From Ehretia macrophylla (lineage: Eukaryota > Streptophyta > Magnoliopsida > Boraginales > Ehretiaceae), in assembly GCA_037974665.1 (NCBI GenBank), contig CM075771.1, positions 34,952,425 to 35,016,424 on the forward strand: a stretch of DNA of 64,000 nucleotides, written 5' to 3'. Both the position numbers and the translations under genes were made by a program. Under the pieces are notes generated by a model that saw only the letters and a program-made list of their open reading frames with translations, did no database searches and was not told where the DNA came from. Positions 26,201 through 41,200 of the stretch are shown here, piece by piece (the stretch's first letter is position 1; each line of letters opens with the position of its first letter).

Positions 26201-29200
26201 ATCTAATTTTATCACTCTTCAATAGTCAATGTATCTTTCCCTCCATTTGCAGCCAGATTCTGGAGTTCATATATATTGGAAAGGAGCTGCAGAAATTATA
26301 CTGGCTTCTTGCACAAGTTACATCGATGAAGATGATAATGTGGTACCAATGGACGAAGATATGGTCTGAGACAGTAATCCTTTCTTGAAGTAAACTGTCT
26401 ATTTTCGTTTTACCTAAAATCAGCTTCTAATTCTATTGACTATGAATTTAATATATATTAGATCGTCTCTAGGGCAGCACCCCTCTTTTTCTTTGCTTTG
26501 GTGCCACTGGATACCAATTTGTTTGAGGGATTGGATGGGTATGTGCTTTGGACTTGTTATAGTTTTCATTACAAATTTTATAGAATGTATATCAGTTGGC
26601 TTAATTCATATCTGCTGAAGATAATAAATAATATAATAAACCCATCTATAACAGGTTACAACTTAAGTTTTTAAATGAGGTGGTAACTTAACATGGTATC
26701 AAAACATAGGTACCAAAAGGTCCTGGACTCCTAGGTTCAAAACTCATTGCCACCCATTTAAAAACATTAAAACTGTCTAAGTTCAAGGCTCAAAAACTAG
26801 CTCCACCTGCACTTGCGGGAGCGTGTTGAAGATAATAAATAATATAATAAACTTCTCTCTAACAACTTAAGCTTTTAGATGAGGTGGTAACTTAACAATA
26901 TCCTTTTAGACTTGTTACCTTTTTCATTTCAATTGGTATTGTGCACCTCAAAGTTCAAAGCACCGCAAAGAGAACAGGTAGCTTATTTCTTAAATCAACG
27001 ATATCTTGTTGCCTGTTTAGTTGTGGTTGTTAGTAAATTTGTTTTGGTCTTCAGGTGTCACTCTTCAATAAAGCAATTGAAGATATGGTTGCTGGAAGGT
27101 TGCGCTGTGTTGCTATTGCATATAGGTCATATGAATGCGAGAATGTTCCAATTAATCAGGACGCACTGGATAAGGGGCAATTGCCTGAGGAGGACCTTGT
27201 TTTGATAGCAATTGTTGGTATCAAGGTATAGAATTATGATGTTCCTTGATGAAATAAGCGGTTATGATAATTGATTCTAATCTGGTATAGGGAGTATGAG
27301 AGTTTTTGATTGCTTTTGGTATTTTTATTTATATATGTATGTATATGTTTGTATGTCTGTCTGTATGTATGTAATATCGTTTAGAACAAGTATACTTCTG
27401 ATTTGAGTTATGTATATGACAAGGTTCGTTACTCAAGGTCTTAATTTTACATTTTCAGTACCCATTTAGCAAATCATATACCAAATGATTATGTTAATTT
27501 GTTCATGAATAGTCAGGTTTATAGCATCCTTTTTTCCATTTTATGTTCTTAACCTTTATTCAGAGCATCTACCTTCCTGGGGTTAGCAGTACCTTTTGCC
27601 CGAAGTTTTTCTTTTTTTGAAAATCCGTGGATATCTGAGCTTTGCCCGATTAATTCCATGGAGCCCTAAAGTTAACAGCTAGGGAAACCTCCAATGGCCC
27701 TGAGGGCATTCTAACTGACCAGTTGAGCTGCCCCTAGTGGTAACCGGGCTTGTGTCTGAAAATATAACTTTTCTCCCTCAACCCATGATTTTTCTTTATA
27801 CTTCTTGGTGGCACTTCATTAATTTTTGATTGTGACCCTATTGTTCTTGATTTTCTGTTTATGTCAACCTATGATAATATTTAGATGGTGTTGAGCAGGC
27901 CTTCACATCCATGATTAATTTTATTCTCCACTTCTATCCTTTCTTCTCTCTTCTGTATTATTCTTAGCAACAACTGAGCCGGGGAAGGAATTGTTTTTGA
28001 TATACATGATATTCTTGTCTTTGTGCTATCATTTTGGTATCTTTACAGTTTTCTTGGTACAGTTGTTTGGTCATGTAAAGATCAGAATTCTGAATTTCTG
28101 ATTCTTTTCCTCTTTTTTCGCTTCTGTTATTAGTTTTTTCTTCTATGTCTTGTCTTGCTTTTAGTTATTGCATTTGTATCCATTTCTTTTCTCATCTTAC
28201 ATATGGACCACTAGTAAGTTTTTAATCTTCAATGAGTATTTGTCAACAGTTATCTACGTCCTGTCTTAATGTAAACATCTCACTAATTTTAAATGTCTGC
28301 TATGTAGGATCCTTGTCGACCTGGCGTGAGAGATGCAATTCAGTTGTGCGTTAAGGCTGGTATTAAGGTGTTTATTTACACTATATGTGATTGTGCTTTT
28401 TCTGCATTTATTTGCTTCTATTAGCTCTTGTACTGTTCTGCACAAGTCAAGCTTGGTTGTCTTAGATTCAGCTTCATAAAGATTTTCAGAATCACCGCAA
28501 AGTAAAATATGCCTGTTGTAGTAGGGTATTTATTCTTTTTTCCCTCTCAAATGTCGTAGGTACGGATGGTCACTGGCGAGGATTTGCAGACTGCTAAAGC
28601 AATAGCTTTGGAGTGCGGCATATTACAGTCAGATTCAGATGCTATTGAGCCCAATCTTATTGAAGGAAAGAGATTTCGTGACTTCTCTGAATTAGAAAGA
28701 CAAGAAGTGGCTAAAAATATCTCTGTACGAATCCCAAAAATTAGTTGGATAAAGTGTGTTTCTAATATATAACATTTGTCCAGTATTGTCTTTTTAACAT
28801 TCAATATATAGGTAATGGGAGGATCGTCTCCAAATGACAAACTCCTGCTTGTGCAAGCATTAAAAAAGGGGGAAGAAGTTGTTGCAGTAATTGGAGATGG
28901 CACTAATGACGCGTCTGCACTGTGTGAGGTGTGGTTTTGACCACGACGTTCCTTTTCTCTTTTTGTGATTTTATTAACCAGTTATGATGATTGAGGTTTA
29001 CCTGAAACTGATCTGTCTCTTAGATAAGGTAGATTTAGCTATCCTAGGGGGTTTTACAAGACCTCAGGACAATTGATCTATCATCCTTTATTTTTGGGTT
29101 TCGAAGGGAAGTGAGGGAGGGAGTGTATTATTTGGTACGTAATCCTCAAAAATACAGATTGAACTTTTGACTAGACGAACATGGAGTGAGGGTTTTTACT

Positions 29201-32200
29201 CCTTTGCCCCTCGTCTCCTCCGTCTCATCCCTCCGCAACCCCCAAAAATGGAAAACATATATAACTGGTGTTGACAGCAATTTCCAAACACATAATTGGT
29301 TTGTTGTTGTGCCAGCTTGTTTTAGTCTTGTTCTTTTTGTTTGCTCTTGTGGTGTTTTGTTTGAATTTCCCTGATTATTAGAATGGCATCTAGTTCTGTC
29401 TGCTTATCTGATCTGGTTTCTGACTTTTGGAAGTGTAGGCTGATGTTCGCCTTGTCATGGGTATTGCGGGAAAAGAGGTGGTGAAAGTTAGCTCAGACAT
29501 CATAATATTGGATGGGAATTTTGCTTCAGTTGTGAAGGTTAGAGTATGCCAATGCTGATGCTTGTTGTTTTAGCCATAATATTGATAAGGATTTCTAGTT
29601 AACAGACAAAATAATTGGTTTTTCTTCTAGCATAGATTAGGTAACTAGGCAGTGGGAATCGGGACCTTGATTGATGTTGCAATTTTCTTAAGTTGTGAGT
29701 AATATGAACCTTCACCTTGATTGATGTGCAATTTTCTTTAGTTGTGACTAATATGAACCTGAATCCTAGTTTTTTTTCAGGAACATGCTTCCACCAGTTT
29801 TGTTTATGTAAACGTTTTTAATCAACTTTTTATCTCCGTTGTGCATTTTTGTTTTTAATCAACTTTTTATCTCCGTTGTGCATTTTTGTTCTTTTACCAT
29901 CTATGATTTGGTTAACCATTTTCATATACACATTTATGCCTGCAGAAACATGGCAAATCGTTTAGCTATAGCTGCTTATGTTATGATGTAAAGTGGGTGA
30001 AAGTTCTCACGTCTGGGAGTAATATGAACCTGAATCCTAGATGATTTGTTGAAACTTGGTCAGAAGTTTTTTCAAGAACATGCTTCCACCAATTTTGTTC
30101 ATGTAGACGTTTTTAATCAACTTTTTATCTCCGTTGTGCATTTTTGTTCTTTTACCATCTATGATTTGGTTAACCATTTTCATATACACATTTATGCCTG
30201 CAGAAACATGGCAAATCGTTTAGCCATAGCTGCTTATGTTATGATGTAAAGTGGGTGAAAGTTCTCACGTCTGGGAGTAATATGAACCTGAATCCTAGAT
30301 GATTTGTTGAAACTTGGTCAGAAGTATAATCAAATTTTTATCTGCGTTGTGCATTTTTGTTCTTTTACCAACTATGATTTGGTCAATTTTTTTTATATAC
30401 ACCTTTATGCCTGCAGAAACATGGCAAATCGTTTAGCCGTAAAATGGGTGAAAGTTCTCACATCTGGGATTGAATTGCAGAATGCCGCAGTATTCATTAT
30501 GTTTTTGTTTGTTAACTGCAGGTCGTTAGATGGGGCAGATCTGTTTATGCCAATTGTCAAAAAGTTATACAATTTCTGTTGACAGCCTATTTTGCAGATC
30601 TCATTATGAACTTGGTTTCTGCATGTTCCTCTGTTGATGTTTCATTAAATGCAGTGCAGGTATTTGGAGACTCTCTCCCTTTCTTTCTCTTGCGAGGGTA
30701 CACATGCAAGCACCTGTACTTTTTGCTCTATGCTTTTAAGTGGATTGGTATATTAGTTGGTGTTTCTTTCTTTATGCAGCTTCTCTGGGTAAGTCTTATT
30801 ATGGATACGCTTGGAGCACTTGCTCTGGCTACTGAACCACCTATAGATCGTCTGATGCACAGACCTCTAGTTGGTAGAAGGTTAGCTCTTACTTTGGAGA
30901 GTTTTAATGTATGTTGGTAGTCTGTGGTTCTTTAGTTGGACAGGGTTATCTCATCTAAATTTGGAGATGCACCACCTTTCAAGCTCATCATCTGTGTGCT
31001 ATAAGGTGTTATATTTCATGCTGAGGCTCTGGTTTGACTTTCTACTGTAGAAATGTGCATGTCCTCAAGTTTACTTCGTAATTTACTGCTAAACCTGACA
31101 ATTTACAGCTGCCTGCTGAACCTACTCGCTGCATAAATATGCCCCATTCCACCTCCCCTCAGTGTAGTTATGTCTTGTAAACATAAAAAATTAGTTTTTC
31201 TGTCATATGGTTGTAGCTAATGTATAGCCTGTGGCTTGTTGAACATGCGTTCATAATTATCCATCCGACAATTCTTATGATTTTTCAAATAGTAATTATT
31301 GTGCTGCATTACAATTTTCACATAAATAACAATTGCATATAACATAATTTGAAGTTACCATAACCCAATAGTGCAAGGATGGTGTTATATGTTTTCCTTC
31401 AGATTTTGAATCTTCTTATCTCACTGTTGGTTCCTTCATCAGTGTCTATATGTTAGTAGAAAGATGTGGGACACTGCTGATGAGTTTCTCTTGATGCTGT
31501 TCCAGGGAATTTCTTATTACTAATGTCATGTGGAGGAACTCAATTATCCAGGTACCCCAAAATCTTATTCCTCTAGTGTCAAACTCTATGATCAGGAAAA
31601 AATTTGAAAAAACAGCAACTTAACTAATTTAATATGGGAAATTCTAACTGATGGGCTACTACAGGCTCTATATCAGGTGACTGTTCTCCTTGTCCTCAAT
31701 ATTCGAGGTAAAAGCATCCTTGAGGGTGACACGCTTGAGCACGTGAACAAAGTCAAGAGCGCATTGACATTTAATGCCTTTGTCCTTTTTCAGGTATGTT
31801 GCAAAAAGATAGAGAAGTACTACGTTGTGATATGTTTAGACCTCATTATCCTTCTTCTTTGCTGAACTATAGAGCAACGCTGTAATAGGTACTGGTATTT
31901 GGTAGAGGTGTATTCTCGATACTTGTTAAATAATGTTGCTAAAGAAGGGTCTTTTTCTTGTGACATAGTAAACTTGATTGATTAGGTGACTTGCTTTATC
32001 TATACACCTATTGAACAATCCCAAACTCTTATATATCTGTTGTTAGATTCTATTTTTCAGTGTTTGGTTACCACTGTAGGAAATATTTTTTCAATGAGAG
32101 ATTTTTATAAATTCACACACAAACACTGACGTGTGTGTATATACATATATAAACACACAGACACATGTATTTATTGGCATGATAGGTAGGGGGTAGGGGG

Positions 32201-35200
32201 TAAGGGGTGGATGGGAGTGACTGAGGGGGTGAAGGTAACTGTGGGGTGGGTGGGGGTGACTGGGAGGGGTGGGGTAAAGTATGGATCGTAAAATATTTTA
32301 CGGACCTAAAGCAGATGAAAACATTTTAACACTCCTTATAGCTAGTTTTGTTATATTGACCAAAAATATTTGTTCAGTTGACTTATTTTACGGGATTACC
32401 AAATACCGGAAGATGAGGAAAATATTTTCTAGGAAAATTTTTTATGGCAAACAGACGGAGCCTAAGTATGAAGTTCTTTTCTACTATTGTTTCTATTCAA
32501 TGGCTAAGGGATAGGTGTAAGATTGGGAAAATTGCTCGATGATTCTTCAAGCTATTGCATTCATTTATATAGTGTTATAAAACAATGATTGTACATGAAA
32601 TCTTATAAGATATACATCAATATTAACAACAGACTATTATATGAAGAAGTTGTTATGATAAGCTTTAAAGATAAGATTATGTTGGAGGAGGTAAGTCCGA
32701 AGCAGTTGATGGTGTTAACACCTCCGCAAGCTTAGGGAAGTGAAAGGACCTGAAGCTTGTGTTGAAGAAACTCGAAACGTGGACGATACAAGGGCTTTGT
32801 TAAAATGTCAGCTAGCTGGTCCTGAGTACTAATGTACTGCAAGCGAAAGACATTATCTCGAACCTTTTCTCGTACGAAATGAAAGTCGATCTTGATATGC
32901 TTGCTACGAGTATGGACAATTGGATTCATCACCATATAAATGGAGCTTACATTGTCACAATAGAGTACTGGAGTCGCCACTTGTGGTATATGAAGAAAGT
33001 GAAGAAGATGTAAGACCCATTGAAACTCTGAGACAAGAGAGGCGAGAGCACGGTATTCGGCCTCCGAGCTAGATTTGGATGCCGTTGCTTGCTTTTTGGA
33101 GCTCCAAGCAATGAGATTTAGACCTATGCGAATAGCATACCCAGAGGTAGAACGATGAGTGCTTGGGCAGCCTGCCCATTCGGCATCGCTATAGCCATGA
33201 AGAGACAGATCAGTAGAGGAAGTGAAAACTAGGCCATGTCGAATTGTGCCTTTTATGTAATGCAAAACCTGTTTCGCAGCAACAAGATGTGACTGGCGAG
33301 GTGAATGCATGAATTGGAAAATTGAATTTACTGCGTAAGAGATGTCGGGATGCGTCATTGCGAGGTATTGCAGGGCCCCAACCAATTGACGAAATTTAGT
33401 AGGAGCGTGTAATAGCTTGGCAATAGTCTTTTAGTCGTTCACCAGAGAGGTATGGAAACGGGTTTGGCACCTTGTATCCCAAATTGATGTAAAAGTTGAG
33501 CACAATACTTAGATTGAGTAAAAATAATTCCTTTATCATATGAAGACACCTCCATACCCAGAAAGAAACTAAGTGGACGTAAGTCTTTCATAGCGAATTC
33601 TTGAGACAGTGTTGTAATAAACATGGAAATGTGTTGCAAGCAATCCCCTGTAATAATAATGTCGTCGACATAGATTAACATTATGATTGTATGAGTGGAT
33701 GAATGTCGAACAAACAAGGAGGCATCATGGTGTGAATTAACAAACTCACAAGATAGAAGAAAATTGTTGAACCTTTGGTACCATGCACGAGGGGCCTGTT
33801 TAAAGATTTGTGAAGGCGGCACACATAATTTGGATGAGCGGGATCCATGACTCTTTGTGGTTGTTGCATAAAAACTGTTTCCGAAAGATCTGCGTGAAAA
33901 AAAAGCACTCTTCACATCCAATTGGCACAAGGGCCAATTTTTAGAGATAGCTAAGGCAAGAATGAGTCTAATTGTTCCCGGTCGCACAACAGGACTGAAG
34001 GTGTCACCATAATCTTTGCCTAGCTGTTGAGAATAGCCTTTGGCTACCAATTGTGCCTTATACCTTTCCAATGAACCATCAGAATTTTGCTTAATTCGAT
34101 AGACCCATTTGCAGCCTATCACATTCATATCAGATGTAGGAGGAACAAGAGACCAAGTTCTATTCTTCAAGAGAGAATTGAATTCGTCCGTCATACCAAG
34201 CTGCCAATTTGAGTCTTTGTTAGCCTGTGTAAAACAAGTGGGTTCTTTCGGCAGCGTATGAAGTGTAGAAATAAGACACTGTGGAAGCGGGTATTTAGTA
34301 GAGAGAAGAACCTTTGGTTTTCTGGTTCCGTCCATGGACCGAGTCGTCATATGGTGAACTATCCGTGCCTGGCATATGAGATGTGGTGATATCGTGAGGA
34401 TTAGGCAAAGAATTGAACTGCTCGTTGAGAGTCACTGCCAAGTCACGTGAAGGAATAAATGATTGTTCAAGCCTCGAGTCATTCTCTATAGTAGGAGATG
34501 GAAGACATAGGCAGCTCATGTACTGGGGAAGAAGCAGGCGACATTAAAGTAGTCGAAGCTGAATCAGATGTTGCATTAGTTGGTGAGATGGGAGCATTAT
34601 GAGACTGAGATGGTAATGCCGAGCTAACCGGTGTCAATTGATTGCGCAATAATTCAGTAGGTAATTGACGCAATCGAAACAGTAAAGAAGCAGAATGGTG
34701 TGTAGTGAAGAGAAATGAATCACAAAATTGTTCTTCATCAAAAATAACATGTCGAGAGAGAATGATCTTGCCACTCAACGGGTTATAGCATTTGAACCCT
34801 TTGTGATCAGTGCTATAGCCAAGAAAAACACATTGACAGTTCTTGAAATCAAGTTTATTCCTGCCAAAAGGACGGTGACAAAGGTAACATAAAGATCCAA
34901 AAACACAGAGAGTAGAATAGTCTGGTACAGTGCCATATAATAATTCATAGAGAGACTTATAATCAAGCATTGGCGTGGACATCCTATTGATAAGATAACC
35001 AGCAGTCGAAAAAGCGTAAGCCCAGAATGTGGAAGAAAGACCACTGTGAGCCAAGAGAGTAAGCCTTGTTTCCACAATGTGGTGATGCTTTTGCTAAGCC
35101 ACACCAATTTGTTCCGGTGTGCTAGGGCATGTGAGGCGATGAAGAATGCCATGTTGCTGAAAAAGATGTTTGATATTGTGATTGATAAATTCCCCACCTG

Positions 35201-38200
35201 CATCTGATTGAATATAAGTAATTTTCTAATTACAAAGATTTTGAACCATTTGGATAAAAATGGGAAAAATTGTAGCCACATCAAATTTTCTCATTAAAGG
35301 ATAAAACCAACAAAATCGACTAAAGTCGCCAATTAGTACAATATAAAATCGAAAGCCATTAGAAGAAGTTGTGGGGACAGGGCCTCATACATCACAGTGT
35401 GAAGTAATCGAGAAGATTTCTGTTGGCGAACTTCAAATGGAAGGCGATTGACTTTTTCCGAGTTGGCAACTGCGACAAACTCTTTTGTCTGATGCGTCAT
35501 GAGAAATTGAAAGAACTGGACGAAGAAACTGCATAGTTCGGGTTGATGGATGTCCCAGGCGAGCATGCCAAATATTGGAATCCATTTTATTATAAACTCT
35601 TATTTGGTTGACTGTAGAGGCCATTGTCAATTGTCCCTTGATGAAGGAGTTTCCCTGTCTTTGTGTCCTTTATGCAGTAGCCAGAGGAGGTAAAAATAAA
35701 ATAACAATCATTATCACGAGTAAATTGTGCAATTGAAATACGACGCTTTGCCAAAGAAGGAACAATTGAAACTTTGCAAGGTAAAGTAGAGCCATGTGAT
35801 AAAGCGAAAATAGTAATACCAGTATGAGAGATGGGCAAGGCTTGACTATTACCAACCATTACCATATCATTGCCAGAGTATGAAGTCTTACCAACAACAG
35901 GAGTAGTATCCGGTGTCATGCTATGAGTAACACCAGTGTCAAGGTACCAGGCAGGATCAGAAGGATCAAAGATTTGTATAGCATTCATAGCTTTGGCGGT
36001 ATTGTCAATTGCATTGTCGGGGGCCCAACAATTGTTGGCCTTATGATATGGGTGACCTCAACAGCAACACACAATTGGTGAAGTTGAGTTACCACGTCCA
36101 CGACCTCTAGAGAAGCTGCGACCTCCACGACCACGACCACGACCACGACCACCACCATTGAAATTACGATCCGATTGAGCATCTTGTTTAGATTGATTTT
36201 TGTGTGGAGAAGATGACCAAAAATTAGAAGATTGGTTACCCTGCGTGCCGAGAAAAGCCATTGATTTGTTTATGGAAGAAGAGGCAGAAAGACGCAACTC
36301 AAAATCCATGAGTAAGAGTGGAAGGGTCGTCGCTCAACGAATAAAAGTCCGCATAGGTGGGACTGACTGGGCGAGAGTTGATGGCCGCAACAATAGGATC
36401 AAACTCAGAACCTAAGCCACGAAATGTCCAGAGAATGAGATCATCCTCATCAACGGGTTTACCAGCACTTGCTAGTGCCAAAGAAAGACTCTTGACTTGC
36501 TGGACATAGGCGTGAATGGCCATGGTGCCTTTGTTAATGGACTGAAGCTCGGTCTTCAGTTGTTGGATGCGAGAATAGGACTGGGTAACATATAATGTCT
36601 CCATAGTAAGCCATACATCACGAGAAGTGTTTTTATCAACAACTTGGGATAGAATCGTATCTGATAAAGATGTCAAAAGCCACCCGAGAACGAGTTGATC
36701 AATACGAGTCCATTGAGCAATTTGTTCTGGCGGTACAGATGGCTTTGGGGTAGTGCCGTCGACAAACCCCAAAAGATTGTGATAGCGGAGGATTGGATAC
36801 ACTTGTGTCTTCCATAAAAGGTAGTTGTCGTGAGTAAGCTCAAGGGAAATCTCTTGATAAATGTGGTCAATTTTGGGGAAGGTGGATTCATTAGAAGCAG
36901 TAGCAGCGACAATAGATTGCGTAGAAGTTCTTGAGGCAACCATGAGAAAGGAGCACAAGAGAGTGGATAACGTGCTTGTTAAAAAAAAAAAGCTAGGCTC
37001 GTGATACCATGTAAGATTGGGAAAATTGCTCGATGATTGTTCGAGCTATTGCATTCATTTATATAGTTTTATACAACAATGATTGTACATGAAATCGGAT
37101 AAGATATACATCAATATTAACAACAGACTATTATGTGAAGAAGTTGTTATGATAAGCTTCAAAGATAAGATTCTGTTGGAGGAGATAAGTCCGAAGCAGT
37201 TGATGGTGTTCCGAAGCAATTGATGGTGTTGACAATAGGAAAATAACCAAGATTTTTTTATCTCTGATAAGCCCACAATATGCTATGCCTAAGTGAGCTG
37301 ATGTCAAAAATCATGGTTGCTTAGATATTTGGCTTTTTGTAAATGTGTGGAAAAGACAAACATTGAAATCATTAATGAGGAGATAAAATTTTAAATTTAT
37401 CATTGCTTCTGTACATCTGCAAATTAACATGGATAAAGTCGCCTTCGGATGTAAGAAGAAACTAGCATCACGCATATCTCTTCACGAAAGAATCATTATC
37501 TAACACCTTGTGGCCGAAGGCATCTCCACTAATCTTGTAGGTGTTAGTATAATCTACTACTTATTGAGAGCAATCAAATATTTTACGAGCGAACCAATTA
37601 AAAACAGAGAATAATATATGGAATTGGTTGAATTGTATTGCTATGTGAATGTGCAACGGTATATAAAGGCTCCTTCTAGGAGGAAAACTAGGAAACTAAC
37701 CTCCCTAATAAAGAGGAAAATAAAAACTGATTCCTAAAATCTCTCTACCAGCTAACTAACGAAATATAGCACATAATTAAATATGGTACATAAACAAATG
37801 ATATTCTAGGAGATCTTTCAACACTCCTCTTCAAGCTGGCATGAAGATATCACTCATGGCAAGCTTGCCAACCAAATTCTCATATTGTGCCTTAGGAAGT
37901 CCTTTGGTGAGTATGTCAGCTACTTGACTTGTGGTAGGTATATAGGACATGCATATCACACCACTGTCTCTTTTCCTTGATGAAATGCTTATCCACTTCT
38001 ACATGCTTTGTTCTGTCGTATAGAACTGGATTATTGGCTATAGAAATTGCAGCTTTGTTGTCACAATAGACTTTAGTGGGTGTTGGTGTAGGAATCTTCA
38101 ACTCTCCTAGAAGTCTTTTGATCCATAACACTTCACAAAATCCATGTGCAACAAACCGAAATTTTGCTTCAGCACTACTCCTTGCAGCTACACTTTGTTT

Positions 38201-41200
38201 TTTGCTTCTTCAAGTAAGCAAATTACCTCCTACAAAGGTGCAATATCCTGAGGTAGATCTTCTATCATTGATATCACCTGCCCAATCTGCATCTGTATAG
38301 GCCTCCACCTGAAGATGGCCTCTATTTTTAAACAAAAGTCCTTTCCCTGGAGTCCCTTTGAGGTATCTCAAGATTCTGAATACAGCTTCAAAGTGAGTAG
38401 GTCCAGGTGAATGCATGAACTCGCTTACTACACTTACTGCAAAAGCTATGTCTGGTCTAGTATGTGCCAAATAGATTAATCTTCCAACTAATCTTTGATA
38501 GCGTTCTCGGTCCACCACTTCATTAACTGTTGATGCTTTCAACTTTACATTTGGTTCGGTTGGAGTATTTGCTGCCTTACAACCAATCATTCTTGTTTCT
38601 TTGAGTAAATCAAGAATATACTTGCATTGGTTGATAAAAATTCCCTCCTTGGATCTGGCAAACTCCATTCCGAGAAAATACTTTAGCTTCCCTAGGTCCT
38701 TGATATCAAATTTGACCTCAAGCTTTTTCTTCAAGTTATTGATCTCAAGATAATTATCTCCAGTTATGATTATATCATCAACGTAAACTATCAGAATGGT
38801 TATTTTACCTTCGGTGGAATGCTTGAAAAATAGAATGCGATCAGCTTGACTCTTTGAGAACCCATGTCTCCTAACAATATTTCCAAAACACTCAAACCAG
38901 GCTCTAGGAGACTGCTTTAGTCCATATAGAGCTTTCTTCAACTTGCAAACTTTCCCTCTTCCAAGACTTTCTTCAAATCTGGGAGGCAGGTCCATATATA
39001 CTTCTTCTTGCAAATCTCCATTTAGAAACGCATTCTTAACATCAAACTGATGAAGTGGCCAGTTAGAGTTAACTGCAAGAGAAATAAGTATTCTAATAGA
39101 GTTAATTTTAGCAACAGGAGCAAAAGTCTCTTGGTAGTCTATACCATGAGTTTGAGTAAATCCTTTTGCTATGAGCCTCACTTGGTATCTTTCCACACTT
39201 CCGTCAGCTTTACAATTCACAGTAAACACCCATTTGCACCCAACTGTCTTCTTGTCTTCTGGTAGATCAATAACACTCCAAGTGTTATTCTTCCTGAGAG
39301 CATTCATTTCTTCCATCACAGCTAATCTCCAATTCAGATCACTTAATGCTTCCTGAACAGTTCTTGGAACAGACAGATTAGAAATCCTAGACACAAATGC
39401 TCTATGAGTGTTTGACAATTTTTCATATGACAAGTATTTTGCAATGGGATGTTTAGTACATGCTCAGATTCTTTTCCTAAATGCAATTGGAAGATCAAGA
39501 TCAGAAGAAGGTATATCAAGAGATGAAGAAGGATTGTTACTCTGAGTTGTAGGACCATCACTCGGCAAATTGGATTGAACATCTGCTGGGAAAATAATTG
39601 AAGCATTAGCACGTTGGTGAAACTTTTTCCTGATATAAACCTGAAGCTCTGGCTGAGGATTGTGATCCATTGGAATTACTTCTCCCCCTGTCTTTGATAA
39701 AGACATCTAACAAAGATGTATTGATAGTATTATTCCTAGTTTCCATACTTCCAACAGGTTTTTCCAAAAATTGTTTATCAGAATTAATCAAGGGAATAGA
39801 CACTTCTGGTATAAGCTCTGGAATAGGTAAAGTTTCCCAAAAATTATCTTCCTCAACTATGTTCTCCCCCTGAAGATAATTTTTTTGAAAGAAAGGTTGA
39901 TCCTCAACAAAACTGACATCCATACTTTCATAAAAAAAATTTGTGATAGGGTTAAAATATTTGTACCCTCTTTTATTAGATGCATAACCAAGGAAAACAC
40001 ATTTTTCAGCCTTTGGATCAAGTTTTGAATGGAAAACATTCGGTATATATACATAACAAACGCAGCCAAAATTTTTTAGAGGGAGATCTGTAGTTATCCG
40101 AGATATAAGGAAAAACTTTTTTAAAACCTGTAAAGGTGTTTCAAATTTCAAAACTCGAGATGGCATTCTGTTTTTTAAGTAACAAGCGGTCAAAAGTGCA
40201 TTACCCCCGAGATATTTTGGAACATTCATTGAAAACATAATGGCTCGAGCAACTTCAAGTAAATGTCTATTTTTTTTCTTTCAGCAATGCCATTTTGTTA
40301 TGGTGTGTCACGACAAGTTGATTGGTGAATAACACCTTTTTCTAAAAGGAATGTTCCCAAATATTGATTAAAATACTCAGCTCCATTATCAGTTCTTAGA
40401 ATGCCAATTTTTGTTTGGAATTGATTTTCAATCATGAGAAAAAATTCTTTAAACCGTTGCTCAACTTCAAATTTCTTTTCCAACAAATAAACCCAACATA
40501 TTCTTGTGTGATCATCAATAAAAGTCACAAACCATTTTTTGCCAGAAAGTGTTTTAACCTTTGATGGGCCCCAAACATCACTATGACACAAGTAAAATGG
40601 TTTTGAAGCAGAATAAGACTATTGGAAAAAAAACATGATGATCTTTAGCTAAATGACAAGCTTCACAATGAAAATTTGAACAATCGACTCCTTTAAGCAA
40701 TTCAATAAAAGCAATTCAGGAAACAAATGTTTGAGATATGGAAAGCTAGGATATCCTAATCTCCTATGCAATAACATTACTTGATCATCGACAAAGATTG
40801 AACTACTACTACCTAATCCATGAGCTTTTTTATTCCAGGAAGCTGTTTCATCAGTGTAGTACAGCCCATTTATTTCTCTAGCAGTTCCAATCATCTTCCT
40901 CGAGTTCTGGTCCTGAAAAACACAAATGGAAGGAAGGAAGAAAACTGAACAGTTAGAATCCTTAGACAATTTGCTGGCAGAAAGAAGATTGCAGACAAGT
41001 TTTGGCACATGTAAAACAGATTTTAGAGAGATTTTTTCGGAAATTCTAATATGTCCTTTGCCTGCAATTAATGAAAAACTACCATCAACTATTCTAACCT
41101 TTTCAGGACCAGAACACGGACAATAGGAACTAAACAAATGAGAACAACTGATCATATGATCGGAAGCCCCTGAATCTATGATCCAAGGACTGCTTTTTTC

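Noticed and set aside
25765-26222. Overlapping frames rich in Ser, Pro and Leu on the minus strand
   Set aside because: They are products of the purine-rich simple repeat in intron 20; all three frames are open because of composition.
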